A stretch of DNA of 52,734 nucleotides, taken from assembly GCA_016872535.1 (NCBI GenBank), contig VGZQ01000007.1, positions 1 through 52,734 of the forward strand, given 5' to 3'. Source of the stretch: Rhodospirillales bacterium (GTDB lineage: Bacteria > Pseudomonadota > Alphaproteobacteria > Rhodospirillales > 2-12-FULL-67-15). Below the pieces are notes generated by a model, which was not told the DNA's origin, ran no database searches, and was given only the letters and a program-made list of their open reading frames with translations. Position numbers and translations under genes: made by a program. This document shows positions 30,751 through 39,516 of this stretch, piece by piece (within the stretch, counting starts at the first letter, position 1; the number at the start of each line of letters is the position of its first letter).

Positions 30751-31194
30751 ATGCGTCACGCCAATCGAGGCCGCAAACTGAACATGAAGACGCAGCATCG
30801 CCATGCGGTGCTGCGCGACCTCGCGACGGCGCTGTTTCGTCACGAGCAGATTTCGACCACGCTGCCCAAGGCCAAGGAACTGAAGCGCTTCGCCGAACGG
30901 CTGGTGACGCTCGGCAAGAAGGGCACGCTCGCTGCTCGGCGCCAGGCGGCGGCGATCCTGCGCGACAACGAAGTGGTGCAGAAGCTGTTCGGGCCGCTCG
31001 CCACCCGCTACAAGACGCGTCGGGGGGGCTACACCCGCGTGCTCAAGGCGGGCTTCCGCTACGGCGACGCGGCGGCGATGGCTTTTATCGAGTTGGTCGA
31101 CCGCGACCGTGCCGCCAAGGGCGCCGCCGACCGCGCACGCACCAAGAAGGCGGCCGAGGAAGCGGCCAAGGCCGAAGCATCCGCCGCGGCCTGA
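30751..31194 (+). CDS. rplQ: 50S ribosomal protein L17
   Basis: The core of this 147-residue protein is standard ([20 protein letters not shown] at the start, [19 protein letters not shown]). The last 25 or so residues form an Ala/Lys/Glu-rich helix-like tail. It is the last gene of the ribosomal run and is followed by a strong terminator. Confidence 0.98.
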   Translation: MRHANRGRKLNMKTQHRHAVLRDLATALFRHEQISTTLPKAKELKRFAERLVTLGKKGTLAARRQAAAILRDNEVVQKLFGPLATRYKTRRGGYTRVLKAGFRYGDAAAMAFIELVDRDRAAKGAADRARTKKAAEEAAKAEASAAA

Positions 31195-31238
31195 CGCGGC
31201 GCGCGCGCCCCGCGCGCATCAATACCGATTTTAGCGTG

Positions 31239-31273
31239 GGCGGCCCGTCGCTAACGGGCCGCCTTATGCTTTT
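31239..31273 (+). terminator. Intrinsic terminator after rplQ
   Basis: GGCGGCCCGT (31,239-31,248) pairs perfectly with ACGGGCCGCC (31,254-31,263) around loop CGCTA, followed by the T-rich TTATGCTTTT. It ends the ribosomal run. An AT-rich stretch follows (about 31,284-31,305). Confidence 0.85.
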
Positions 31274-31355
31274 GACGATGATCGGTAAATAATATATATT
31301 AAACGAATCAATGGGTTAGACAATTTTCACCGTGCCGAAAGGGGCTTCGGCGCGC

Positions 31356-31364
31356 CTATATACT
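31356..31364 (+). promoter_or_regulatory. Candidate -10 element of degP
   Basis: TATACT (31,359-31,364), five of six bases like the -10 consensus, lies within the octamer CTATATAC (31,356-31,363). No good -35 box precedes it, so an alternative sigma factor or an activator may be involved. Transcription would begin near 31,370, which argues for the degP start at 31,404 and against starts at 31,332 or 31,368. Confidence 0.4.
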
Positions 31365-31403
31365 GCCATGCTCCGGACCCCAAAGGTCGACGAGGCTCTC
31401 GCC

Positions 31404-32831
31404 ATGATGCTTCAGCCGCGCGCATCGATCCTGGTCGTTTTGGCGATGGCCTTGGCGACCGGCCTGGTCGCGCCGCTTGCGGCTCAGGACACGCGCGTGC
31501 CGCAAACCCGCGCCGAAATGCACGCGTCCTTCGCGCCCCTGGTACGCAAGGCGGCCCCGGCGGTGGTCAACATCTACACCAGCAAAGTGGTGCGGACCCG
31601 GCGTGGCCCGACCCTGTTCGACGATCCCTTCTTCCGTCGCTTCTTCGGCGAGGCGTTCCCCGGCTTCGAAAGCCAGCGCGAGCAGACCCAGAACTCCCTC
31701 GGTTCGGGCGTGATCCTGCGGCCCGAGGGACTGGTCGTCACCAACGCCCACGTGATCGAGGGCGCCGAACAGATCGTGGTCGTATTGGCGGACCGCCGCC
31801 AGTTCCCGGCCCAGGTGATCGGACGCGACGAGCGCACCGACATCGCCATCCTGCGCGTCGAGGCGGGCGAGCCGTTGCCGCACCTGGAGCTTGGCGATTC
31901 GGACGCGCTCGAGGTCGGCGACATCGTGCTCGCCATCGGCAATCCGTTCGGGGTCGGCCAGACCGTGACCAGCGGTATCGTTTCCGCGCTCGCGCGCACC
32001 AACGTCGGCGTATCCGATCTCAACTCCTTTATTCAGACCGACGCCGCCATCAATCCCGGCAATTCCGGCGGCGCCCTGGTGGCCATGGACGGGCGCGTGG
32101 TCGGGATCAACACCGCCATCTTTTCCCGCTCGGGCGGTTCGCACGGCATCGGATTCGCAATTCCCTCGACCATGGTGCGCGCCGTGATCGCCGGCTTCGC
32201 CAAGGGGGACGGGCGGTTGGTCCGGCCTTGGCTCGGCGCCGTCACTCGCGCCGTCGGTCCCGACGACGCTTCCCAGTTGAAGCTGCCCCGACCCGTGGGC
32301 GCGGTGGTCGAATCTGTCCATCCCAAGAGCCCGGCGGCCAAGGCCGGCATCCGTCCCGGCGACGTGATCCTGTCTGTAAACGGCCGCGAGATCGAAGACG
32401 ACAACGCGCTTCGCTACCGCATCGCCACCCTCGCGCTCGGCGATACCGCGACCTTCAAGCTGTGGCGCAAGGGCGCAAGCGTCGAGGCGCGCGCACCTCT
32501 CGAAGCGCCGGTCGAGGATCCGCCGCGCGATCTCACCGCGCTGTCCGGGGCGCACCCGTTGGCTGGCGCGGTGGTCGCCAACATGTCCCCGGCGCTGGCC
32601 GAGGAACTCGGCGGCGAGCGCTTTCCCGCCGGGGTTTACGTTCTTCAAATCCGCGGCGGCTCGCCGGCGGCGCGTTTCGGCTTCCGTCCTGGCGACGCGC
32701 TGCGCGAGTTGAACGGTCGCAAGGTGGAAACGGTGCGCGAATTGGTCCAGGTGCTGGAGCGTCCGGCGGAACGCTGGGCGATCGGCCTCGACCGCGGCGG
32801 CCAGCGCCTGTCGGTGGTGATCGGGCGATGA
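31404..32831 (+). CDS. degP: DegP/HtrA-type periplasmic serine protease
   Basis: This 475-residue envelope protease and chaperone removes misfolded periplasmic proteins. A signal peptide is visible (residues 1-28, cleavage likely after PLAAQ). The trypsin-like domain has H116 (TNAHVIEG), D146 (RTDIAIL) and S221 (NPGNSGGAL), so the catalytic triad is complete. Two PDZ domains follow (about 285-375 and 390-475). ATG 31,404 was chosen because it places the signal peptide at the N-terminus. The stop overlaps the rarA start (ATGA). Orthology to DegP rather than DegQ/MucD is not resolved. Confidence 0.93.
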   Translation: MMLQPRASILVVLAMALATGLVAPLAAQDTRVPQTRAEMHASFAPLVRKAAPAVVNIYTSKVVRTRRGPTLFDDPFFRRFFGEAFPGFESQREQTQNSLGSGVILRPEGLVVTNAHVIEGAEQIVVVLADRRQFPAQVIGRDERTDIAILRVEAGEPLPHLELGDSDALEVGDIVLAIGNPFGVGQTVTSGIVSALARTNVGVSDLNSFIQTDAAINPGNSGGALVAMDGRVVGINTAIFSRSGGSHGIGFAIPSTMVRAVIAGFAKGDGRLVRPWLGAVTRAVGPDDASQLKLPRPVGAVVESVHPKSPAAKAGIRPGDVILSVNGREIEDDNALRYRIATLALGDTATFKLWRKGASVEARAPLEAPVEDPPRDLTALSGAHPLAGAVVANMSPALAEELGGERFPAGVYVLQIRGGSPAARFGFRPGDALRELNGRKVETVRELVQVLERPAERWAIGLDRGGQRLSVVIGR

Positions 32832-34126
32832 GCACCTTGTTCGAAGCCCAGGCCCCGCGGCCGCTTGCCGATCGGCTCCGGCCCGCGTCGCTCGCCGAAG
32901 TGGTCGGCCAGGACCATCTGCTCGGCCCCGAGGGACCGATCGGGCGGATGGTGCGCGCGGGCAAGCTCGGCTCGATCATCCTGTGGGGACCGCCCGGTTC
33001 GGGCAAGACCACCATCGCCCGCTTGCTCGCCGAGCACACCTCGCTGCACTTCGAGCCGCTTTCGGCCGTGTTCTCGGGCGTCGCCGATCTCCGCCGGGTG
33101 TTCGACGCGGCCCGCAAGCGCCGCCAGGCGGGGCAGGGGACGCTGCTGTTCATCGACGAAATTCACCGTTTCAACCGCGCCCAGCAGGACGGTTTTCTGC
33201 CCTACGTCGAGGACGGCACCGTGACCCTGGTCGGCGCGACCACCGAGAACCCATCGTTCGAGTTGGTTGCGGCCCTGCTCTCGCGCTGCCAGGTGCTGGT
33301 GTTGAAGCGCCTGGACGACGCGGCGCTCGAAGCCCTGATTGCGCGGGCGGAGAAGATCGTGGGGCCGTTACCCTTGACCGGGGACGGCCGAGCGGCGCTC
33401 CGCGCCATGGCCGATGGGGATGGTCGCTATCTCTTCAACATGGCGGAGGCGTTGGCCGAAGCCCCGCCCAAAACCGCGCTCGATGCCGCCGGGCTCGCGG
33501 CCTTCGTTCAGCGCCGCCGGCCGCTCTACGACAAGGGTCAGGAAGGCCATTACAACCTCATCAGCGCCCTGCATAAGTCGCTGCGCGGTTCCGACACCGA
33601 CGCCGCCCTCTATTGGCTCGCGCGCATGCTGGCGGGGGGCGAGGACCCGCGCTACATCGCCCGCCGGTTGCTCCGTTTCGCGGTCGAGGACGTCGGCCTT
33701 GCCGATCCCGAGGCGGTCCATCAGGCGCTCGCCGCTTGGGACACTTACGAACGCCTGGGCAGCCCGGAAGGGGAAATCGGTCTCGTGCAATGCGTCATCT
33801 ATCTCGGCACCGCGCCCAAGTCGAATGCGCTCTACGTGGCCGAAGGGGTGGCCAAGCGCGCGGCAGAGGAAACTGGCTCGCTGATGCCGCCCATGCACAT
33901 CCTCAACGCGCCGACGCGCCTCATGCGCGATCTCGGCTACGGTAAGGGTTACGAATACGACCACGACGCACCGGAGGCTTTTTCCGGCCAAAACTATTTC
34001 CCGGACGGCATGGCGCGGCGGCGGTTTTACGAGCCGACCGAGCGCGGCTTCGAGCGCGAGATCGCCAAGCGCCTCGAATACTGGGACAAGCTGCGCGAGC
34101 GGCGCGTAGCGACCACGAAGGGATAA
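32828..34126 (+). CDS. rarA: Replication-associated recombination protein A (RarA/MgsA)
   Basis: This 432-residue AAA+ ATPase of the clamp-loader class acts at stalled replication forks. Walker A is GPPGSGKT (residues 54-61) and Walker B LLFIDE (106-111); GATTENPSFE is the sensor 1 region. The C-terminal part has KGQEGHYNLISALHKSLRGS and MLAGGEDPRYIARRLLRFA, both typical of RarA/WRNIP1. It overlaps degP by 4 bases and shares one base with fluC (TAATG), so the three genes are probably translated in a coupled way. Confidence 0.96.
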   Translation: MSTLFEAQAPRPLADRLRPASLAEVVGQDHLLGPEGPIGRMVRAGKLGSIILWGPPGSGKTTIARLLAEHTSLHFEPLSAVFSGVADLRRVFDAARKRRQAGQGTLLFIDEIHRFNRAQQDGFLPYVEDGTVTLVGATTENPSFELVAALLSRCQVLVLKRLDDAALEALIARAEKIVGPLPLTGDGRAALRAMADGDGRYLFNMAEALAEAPPKTALDAAGLAAFVQRRRPLYDKGQEGHYNLISALHKSLRGSDTDAALYWLARMLAGGEDPRYIARRLLRFAVEDVGLADPEAVHQALAAWDTYERLGSPEGEIGLVQCVIYLGTAPKSNALYVAEGVAKRAAEETGSLMPPMHILNAPTRLMRDLGYGKGYEYDHDAPEAFSGQNYFPDGMARRRFYEPTERGFEREIAKRLEYWDKLRERRVATTKG

Positions 34127-34518
34127 TGGCCATGTCGATCCAGATGATTGTTTCCATCGCCGTCGGCGGGGCGGCAGGCGCGGTCGCGCGCCATGCCCTG
34201 ATGGGCGCGGTCGGCCATTGGCTCGGCACGGGCTTTCCCTGGGCGACGCTCGCGGTCAATACGATCGGGTGTTTCGTCATGGGGGCGCTGACGGAAGCCT
34301 TCGCGCTTGCCTGGTCGGCAAGCCCGGAGATGCGGGCGTTTCTGACGGTCGGATTTCTCGGCGCGTTCACCACGTTTTCCGCTTTCACTCTCGATGTCAA
34401 CCTGCTGATGGTGCAGGGGCGGTTGATGCCCGCGGCCCTTTATGTCGCGGCGTCCGTGCTGTTGACCATTCTGGCGTTCTTCGCCGGCATGGCTTTGTTG
34501 AGGCAACTTTTGCCATGA
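34126..34518 (+). CDS. crcB: Fluoride ion channel Fluc/CrcB
   Basis: This 130-residue inner membrane protein of four helices exports fluoride as an antiparallel dimer. The family pattern is clear: GGAAGAVARHALM (about residues 14-26), TLAVNTIGCFVMG, and FLGAFTTFSAFTLD. The conserved Asn in VNTIG and the paired phenylalanines of the pore (TTFSAF) are present. The start codon overlaps the rarA stop. No fluoride riboswitch was seen; the gene has no leader of its own. Confidence 0.96.
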   Translation: MAMSIQMIVSIAVGGAAGAVARHALMGAVGHWLGTGFPWATLAVNTIGCFVMGALTEAFALAWSASPEMRAFLTVGFLGAFTTFSAFTLDVNLLMVQGRLMPAALYVAASVLLTILAFFAGMALLRQLLP

Positions 34519-35564
34519 ACGCGCGTCCGCCCACCACTGTTGCCACCGTGCGGGTCGCTGCTGACGAGGACGGGCTGCGCCTGGATCGCTGGTTCCGCCG
34601 CCATTACCCGGAGCTGACCCACGGGCGGCTGGAAAAACTCCTGCGCACCGGCCAGGTACGGGTCGACGGCGGGCGGGTGAAATCCGGCTTTAGGCTGGTG
34701 GCGGGACAAACGGTCCGCGTGCCGCCGCTAGGTCGGCCGTCGAATCGTGCGGCGCCGGAAAAGCCGGTTGCCGCGGCGGATGCACGGATGCTCGCCGCGC
34801 GGGTGCTCTACAAGGACGACGACGTGATCGTGATCGACAAGCCCGCCGGTCTCGCCGTGCAGGGCGGAACCGGCACCCATCGGCATCTGGACGCGATGCT
34901 GGATGCGCTTCGCTTCGGGGGCGAGCGGCCGCGCTTGGTGCATCGTCTCGACCGCGACACCAGCGGCGTTCTGGTGCTGGCGCGTACGGCCCAGGCGGCG
35001 GCCAAGCTTGCGGCCGCCTTTCGCGGGCGCGACGCGCGGAAAGTGTATTGGGCGGCGGTCGCGGGCGTGCCCCATCCGTCCGAAGGCCGCATCGACGCGC
35101 CGCTCGCCAAGGAGGGTGGCCCGAAAGGCGAACGGGTGGCGGTGGAGAACGAAGATGGCCAGCGCGCCGTGACGCGTTATCGCGTCGTCGACCGTGCGGG
35201 CAAACGCGCCGCTTGGCTGGTGTTGGAGCCTGAAACCGGCCGCACCCACCAGTTGCGGGTGCATGCCGCCGCCCTCGGCACGCCTATCTTGGGTGACGGC
35301 AAGTACGGCGGGAAAGGCGCGTTTCTGAGCGGGAGTAGTATCTCGCCCAAGCTGCATTTGCACGCTCGGGCGATCCGCATACCCCATCCGCGTTCGGGGA
35401 CGATCGAAGTCGCCGCGCCGCTGCCCGAACACATGGCCGCGACTTGGCGATTCCTCGGGTTCGATTCGGCGAATGAAAATAGGCCATTCGGCGACGGAAA
35501 AATCCTGCGGCCGGAAAAATCCCATTTTAGGACGCCCGAACATGGGGTTGCGGTGGATGCGTAA
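34515..35564 (+). CDS. rluC: RluC/RluD-type 23S rRNA pseudouridine synthase
   Basis: This enzyme isomerises uridines of 23S rRNA. Its 349 residues have an N-terminal S4 RNA-binding domain (about residues 20-80) and a catalytic domain with HRLDRDTSG (143-151); D146 is the catalytic aspartate. PETGRTHQLRVH and LGDGKYGG are further family motifs. About 35 residues beyond the usual end are unassigned. The start overlaps the fluC stop (ATGA). RluC is preferred by context but RluD cannot be excluded from sequence alone. Confidence 0.88.
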   Translation: MNARPPTTVATVRVAADEDGLRLDRWFRRHYPELTHGRLEKLLRTGQVRVDGGRVKSGFRLVAGQTVRVPPLGRPSNRAAPEKPVAAADARMLAARVLYKDDDVIVIDKPAGLAVQGGTGTHRHLDAMLDALRFGGERPRLVHRLDRDTSGVLVLARTAQAAAKLAAAFRGRDARKVYWAAVAGVPHPSEGRIDAPLAKEGGPKGERVAVENEDGQRAVTRYRVVDRAGKRAAWLVLEPETGRTHQLRVHAAALGTPILGDGKYGGKGAFLSGSSISPKLHLHARAIRIPHPRSGTIEVAAPLPEHMAATWRFLGFDSANENRPFGDGKILRPEKSHFRTPEHGVAVDA

Positions 35565-35568
35565 AGAA

Positions 35569-35592
35569 CTATATACACCTCTAGCTATATAC
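35569..35592 (+). repeat. Tandem CTATATAC octamers before a secreted-protein gene
   Basis: The octamer CTATATAC occurs at 35,569-35,576 and 35,585-35,592, a spacing of 16 bases, in the 62-base gap after the pseudouridine synthase gene. The same octamer is the -10-like element before degP at 31,356-31,363. One or both copies may form the -10 region of the gene at 35,627. Confidence 0.45.
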
Positions 35593-35626
35593 GACTCCAA
35601 CAATGCAGCCAGGGGTGTAGCTGACG

Positions 35627-35986
35627 ATGACGGCGTATCGATTTCTTTGGGCGTTGGCGTTGAGTGGAAACGTACTTCTGGCGGCCGAACCGGTGATGGC
35701 GCAGGGTTCCGAACTCAATCTCGATATCGTCGCCAAGTGCGAAAGCACGGATGCTCAGTTCGAAATCGTCAACAAGGGCGAACGATGGCCGGGAATGGCA
35801 ACCATATTCCTCCTTCGTGCCGACAATCACGCCGTGATCTCGCAGCGCCAGTTGCGCATGACGGTCGGCCAGCGCATCGTATTTCGGGCCCGGGAAGCGC
35901 CAGACACAATCGGGGTCGGATTGTGGATCAATCCGGATTGGTACAAGCGCGAATTTATGTTCGACGCCGTCATTCACTGCGAGTAA
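35627..35986 (+). CDS. Small secreted protein of unknown function
   Basis: I do not recognise this 119-residue protein. It has a clear signal peptide (about residues 1-25, ending VMAQ), then a compact polar domain with only two cysteines, C38 and C118, well placed for a disulphide in the periplasm. The pattern VTV/GQR, strands and the C-terminal WYKREFMFDAVIHC suggest a beta-rich fold. The ribosome binding site is weak. It stands between a pseudouridine synthase and a HAD phosphatase, with its own AT-rich upstream region, so it may be expressed separately. Confidence 0.75.
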   Translation: MTAYRFLWALALSGNVLLAAEPVMAQGSELNLDIVAKCESTDAQFEIVNKGERWPGMATIFLLRADNHAVISQRQLRMTVGQRIVFRAREAPDTIGVGLWINPDWYKREFMFDAVIHCE

Positions 35987-36032
35987 GGTCGCGTTTCGTC
36001 GCGCCCGATTGGCGCAACGCGAGGAGGTGGCC

Positions 36033-36719
36033 GTGACCGTACCACCACCCCTTCGCCTCGCGGTGTTCGATTGCGACGGTACTCTGGTCGACAGCCAGCA
36101 TTCCATTGTCGCGGCGATGCGTGCGGCGTGTGCCGCCCAGGAGCTGGCGGAACCGTCAGCCGAGAAAATCCGCCGGGTGGTTGGCCTTCATTTGCTCGAA
36201 GCCATTCGCGCTCTATTGCCCACCGAATCCGACGGCACCATCGAGCGCGTCCACGCCGACTACATCGCCGTGTTCCGCGATTTGCGCGCAAGGGATTTGG
36301 TGCAAGATCCTCTCTATCCCGGCGCGCGCGAAGCCATCGAGTGTCTCAACGTGACGGGCTGGCTGCTCGGCGTCGCCACCGGCAAGTCCCATCGCGGCCT
36401 GATGGCGACGCTGGAGCGCCATGTGCTGGCCGATCGATTCGCCACCTTGCAGACGGCGGACCGGGCCGCGGGCAAGCCGCACCCCGAAATGTTGCATAAG
36501 GCGATGGCCGAAACGGGTGCCGATCCGTCGGCGACGGTGATGATCGGCGATACCACCTTCGACATGACGATGGCGCGCGCCGCCCGCACCAGGGCGGTAG
36601 GCGTGGCGTGGGGGTATCACCATGCCGATGAGTTGCGCGCCGCCGGCGCCGACTGCATCGTCTCCCGTTTTGCCGAGCTGCCGGCTGCCCTCGCGGCGTT
36701 GATGGGGGAAGCGACATGA
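36033..36719 (+). CDS. HAD-superfamily phosphatase, phosphoglycolate phosphatase-like
   Basis: This is a 228-residue hydrolase of the Gph type. Motif I is FDCDGTLVDS (D13 nucleophile, D15 acid), motif II lies around VATGKS, and motif IV is MIGDTTFDMTMA. A helical cap is inserted after motif I. GTG 36,033 was chosen because GGAGG (36,023-36,027) lies five bases before it; other in-frame starts lie at 36,009 (TTG) and 36,027. The natural substrate cannot be read from the sequence; phosphoglycolate is the family default. The stop overlaps the next start (ATGA). Confidence 0.88.
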   Translation: MTVPPPLRLAVFDCDGTLVDSQHSIVAAMRAACAAQELAEPSAEKIRRVVGLHLLEAIRALLPTESDGTIERVHADYIAVFRDLRARDLVQDPLYPGAREAIECLNVTGWLLGVATGKSHRGLMATLERHVLADRFATLQTADRAAGKPHPEMLHKAMAETGADPSATVMIGDTTFDMTMARAARTRAVGVAWGYHHADELRAAGADCIVSRFAELPAALAALMGEAT

Positions 36720-38794
36720 AAACCCTAGGAAAAATACTGGGCGGTTTCGTTGTGCTCGCCGTCGCCGTGATCGTCGCCGGGGTCGCGGTTCTGAAGTCCA
36801 TGGATTTCGATAACTACCGCGGCTTGATCGCCGACCAGGTCAAGGCCGCGACCGGGCGCGAACTGGTGATCGCGGGGCCGCTCAAGGTGGAAGTGTCGCT
36901 CAATCCGGCGCTCGCGGTCGAAGGCGTGACGTTCGCCAACGCCCCTTGGGGCTCGCGCAAGGACATGATCGTCCTCAAGCGCCTGGCGGCAGAAGTCCAG
37001 CTGTTGCCGTTGCTCCGGGGCGAGGTGCGCGTGAATCGGATGGTGCTGAGCGGCCTCGACGCTCTGTTCGAGATCGACGGCCAGGGCCGCGCCAACTGGG
37101 ATATCGCGCCCGCCGGGCCGCCGTCGGCCCGGCCCGCCGGCGACAGCCGATCGCTGCCGGTGTTCGACAAAGTGGACATCCGCGACGTGCGGATCGATTA
37201 TCGCGACGCGCGCGACGGAACCGCAATGAATCTGACGGTCGAGGCGTTCGCCCTGGAAAGCAAGGATGCCGAAAGTCCGATCGCCGTGACCCTTAAGGCG
37301 GCGCACGACGGACGGGCGGTTTCGGCCACGGGGCGGATCGGCGCCCTCAAGTCGCTGATGGAGGCAAATGCCCGTTATCCCGTTCGGCTGGAGATCGAAA
37401 TCGCCGGGGTGAAAGCGGCCGTCGACGGCCACGTTGTGAACCCGCGCGCACCGAAGGAGTTCGATTTCAAGGCCACGCTTGCGGGCGACTCCGTTTCCGC
37501 CCTTCTGCCCCCGGGACAAAATATGCCCGCGGTCGGGCCGCTCAAGGCCGCGTTTCGGATCAAGGGCCAGGGGCGCACCTACGCGATCGAAAATCTGGAG
37601 GCTGGCATTGGACAAAGCGATTTTGCCGGATCGGCGCGCATCGCGTTCGCGCCACCCGTGGCGGACGTTACCGCCACGCTGCATTCCCGGCGGGTCGATC
37701 TCAAGGCGTGGCTGCCCCCGGGCGCGAAGGCCGAGAAGCCATCCGCGAAGGGCGGCCGCGTGTTTCCGGACGATCCCTTGCCGTTGGACGCCTTGCGCAT
37801 CGTCAACGCGGACGTCAAGCATCGGGTCGAGACGGCCGTATTGCCGAACGGATTGACGGTGCGCGAGGTGGACGCGCATCTGACGTTGAAAGACGGTCGT
37901 TTGGCGCTACCGATCGCGTTGGTTGCGGCGGGCGGCCGGATCAAGGCGGACGCGTCGATCGACGGTGCGCGCGCCCCGATCCGGATGGCGTTGCGCCTTG
38001 CGGGCGACAACGTGGACTGGGGCCGCTTGCTGGCCGATCTCGGCATGGCCGAGACCGTCTGGGACAGCAAGGCCGAGGCGACGGTCGATCTGCGCGGCGC
38101 GGGCAACTCGGTGCGCGCGCTGATGGCGAGCCTCGAAGGCGACGCCAAGATCGTTCTCGGGCCGGGGCGGATCGGCAACAAGTATATCGATCTGGCGGGC
38201 GGCGATGCCGTCACCCAGATTTTGACCGCGTTCAACCCTTTCGCCAAATCCGACGAGTTCACCGCGCTCAGATGCGCGGTGGCACGATTCAAGATCGCCG
38301 GCGGCGTGGCCGAGGCGCGCGACGGGATTGCGATCGAGACCGGCAAGATGACCGTCGCGGGAGGCGGACGCGCCGATCTCGGCGCCGAGACGTTGAATTT
38401 CGCGTTCAAGCCCGAGGCGCGCGAGGGGTTCGGTATCGGGCTCGGCAATCTGGTCGGGCGGGTGCGGATCGAGGGCACATTCGCCGAACCGACGTATGGC
38501 TTGGATCCCCTCGCCGCGGTGACCGGGACGGTCGGCGCCGTGACCGGCGCCGTTACCGGCGTGGTGTCAGGGGGACTTTCGACCATTACCGGGGTGCTGA
38601 CCGGCGAGCGCGCGAAGACCGACCCTTCACCGTGCCAAGTGGCGCTCGGCCTCGCGCCGGCACCTTCGCCATCGGCGCCGGCGGCGGCGGAGCCGAAGCC
38701 GGCCGCCGAGGAGAAGAAGCAAGGTATCGGCGACGCGGTGCGGGGGCTCGGCGAAGGTATAGGTCGTGGCCTGAAGGGCATCCTCGGACGTTGA
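36716..38794 (+). CDS. AsmA-family inner membrane/periplasmic protein
   Basis: This 692-residue protein is anchored by one N-terminal helix (about residues 6-27), with the rest in the periplasm. The AsmA start pattern is seen: DFDNYRGLIADQVKAATGRE, then PLKVEVSLNPALAVEGVTFANAPWG (two parts of a longer conserved stretch). The C-terminal AsmA repeat region lies near residues 430-610. Members bridge or influence lipid and outer membrane protein traffic. The end is low-complexity, with TGAVTGVV-type repeats and an Ala/Pro/Lys tail. It starts inside the HAD stop codon. Confidence 0.88.
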   Translation: MKTLGKILGGFVVLAVAVIVAGVAVLKSMDFDNYRGLIADQVKAATGRELVIAGPLKVEVSLNPALAVEGVTFANAPWGSRKDMIVLKRLAAEVQLLPLLRGEVRVNRMVLSGLDALFEIDGQGRANWDIAPAGPPSARPAGDSRSLPVFDKVDIRDVRIDYRDARDGTAMNLTVEAFALESKDAESPIAVTLKAAHDGRAVSATGRIGALKSLMEANARYPVRLEIEIAGVKAAVDGHVVNPRAPKEFDFKATLAGDSVSALLPPGQNMPAVGPLKAAFRIKGQGRTYAIENLEAGIGQSDFAGSARIAFAPPVADVTATLHSRRVDLKAWLPPGAKAEKPSAKGGRVFPDDPLPLDALRIVNADVKHRVETAVLPNGLTVREVDAHLTLKDGRLALPIALVAAGGRIKADASIDGARAPIRMALRLAGDNVDWGRLLADLGMAETVWDSKAEATVDLRGAGNSVRALMASLEGDAKIVLGPGRIGNKYIDLAGGDAVTQILTAFNPFAKSDEFTALRCAVARFKIAGGVAEARDGIAIETGKMTVAGGGRADLGAETLNFAFKPEAREGFGIGLGNLVGRVRIEGTFAEPTYGLDPLAAVTGTVGAVTGAVTGVVSGGLSTITGVLTGERAKTDPSPCQVALGLAPAPSPSAPAAAEPKPAAEEKKQGIGDAVRGLGEGIGRGLKGILGR

Positions 38795-38802
38795 GCGTGA
38801 TC

Positions 38803-39516
38803 ATGCGCAAGCGCGATCGATTTTACGCGGCCGTTGGCGTGCGAACGGCGTCTCAGGGCTTCGCGATTGCCCTGGACGACCGGCCGGTGCGGACGCCGCT
38901 CGGACGGCCGCTTATTTTGCCGACCGAAGCGCTGGCCCAGGCGGTCGGAGATGAATGGGCCTCGCAAGGGAGCGTGATCGCGCCGGCTACCATGCCGCTC
39001 ACCGGGATCGCCAACACCGCCATCGACCGGGCGCGGGAAGATCGGAATTCGTTCCGCTCCGCCGTGGCGGCTTATGGGCGAAATGATCTGCTGTGCCAAC
39101 GGGCCGACGCGCCGGCCGACTTGGTGCGCCGGCAAGAAACATCGTGGGGGCCGTGGCTTGCATGGGCGGCGGAACGTTACGGGGCGCGCCTCGCGGTGGG
39201 CACCGGGGTCATGCCGGTCCGGCAACCGCCCGAAGCCATGGCCGCGTTGGACGACGCCGTTGGCGCGCTCGACGAATGGACGCTCGCCGCCGCCGGTGTG
39301 GCCGTCGCGGCCGGAGGATCTCTCGTGCTGGCGCTCGCCCTGGTCGAGGGGCGCATCGACGGCGGGGAGGCTTTTGCGCTCGCCGTTCTCGACGAAACTT
39401 GGCAAAACGAGCGCTGGGGGGAAGATCGGGAAGCGCTCGGCCGGCGCGACGCGATCGCCGCCGATTTGGCGGCGGCGGGGCGGTTTGCACGGTTGGCGCG
39501 GGAAAAAACGAGTTAA
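38803..39516 (+). CDS. ATP12-type chaperone for F1-ATPase assembly
   Basis: This 237-residue protein is of the ATP12 family, which binds the F1 alpha subunit during assembly of ATP synthase in mitochondria and alphaproteobacteria. Typical segments are GFAIALDDRPVRTPLGRPL (about residues 19-37), LAQAVGDEWASQG, MPLTGIANTAID, and the C-terminal ETWQNERWGEDREA. ATG 38,803 is preferred; GTG 38,797 is in frame two codons upstream. The family is largely confined to alphaproteobacteria and mitochondria, supporting the taxonomic call. Confidence 0.9.
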   Translation: MRKRDRFYAAVGVRTASQGFAIALDDRPVRTPLGRPLILPTEALAQAVGDEWASQGSVIAPATMPLTGIANTAIDRAREDRNSFRSAVAAYGRNDLLCQRADAPADLVRRQETSWGPWLAWAAERYGARLAVGTGVMPVRQPPEAMAALDDAVGALDEWTLAAAGVAVAAGGSLVLALALVEGRIDGGEAFALAVLDETWQNERWGEDREALGRRDAIAADLAAAGRFARLAREKTS

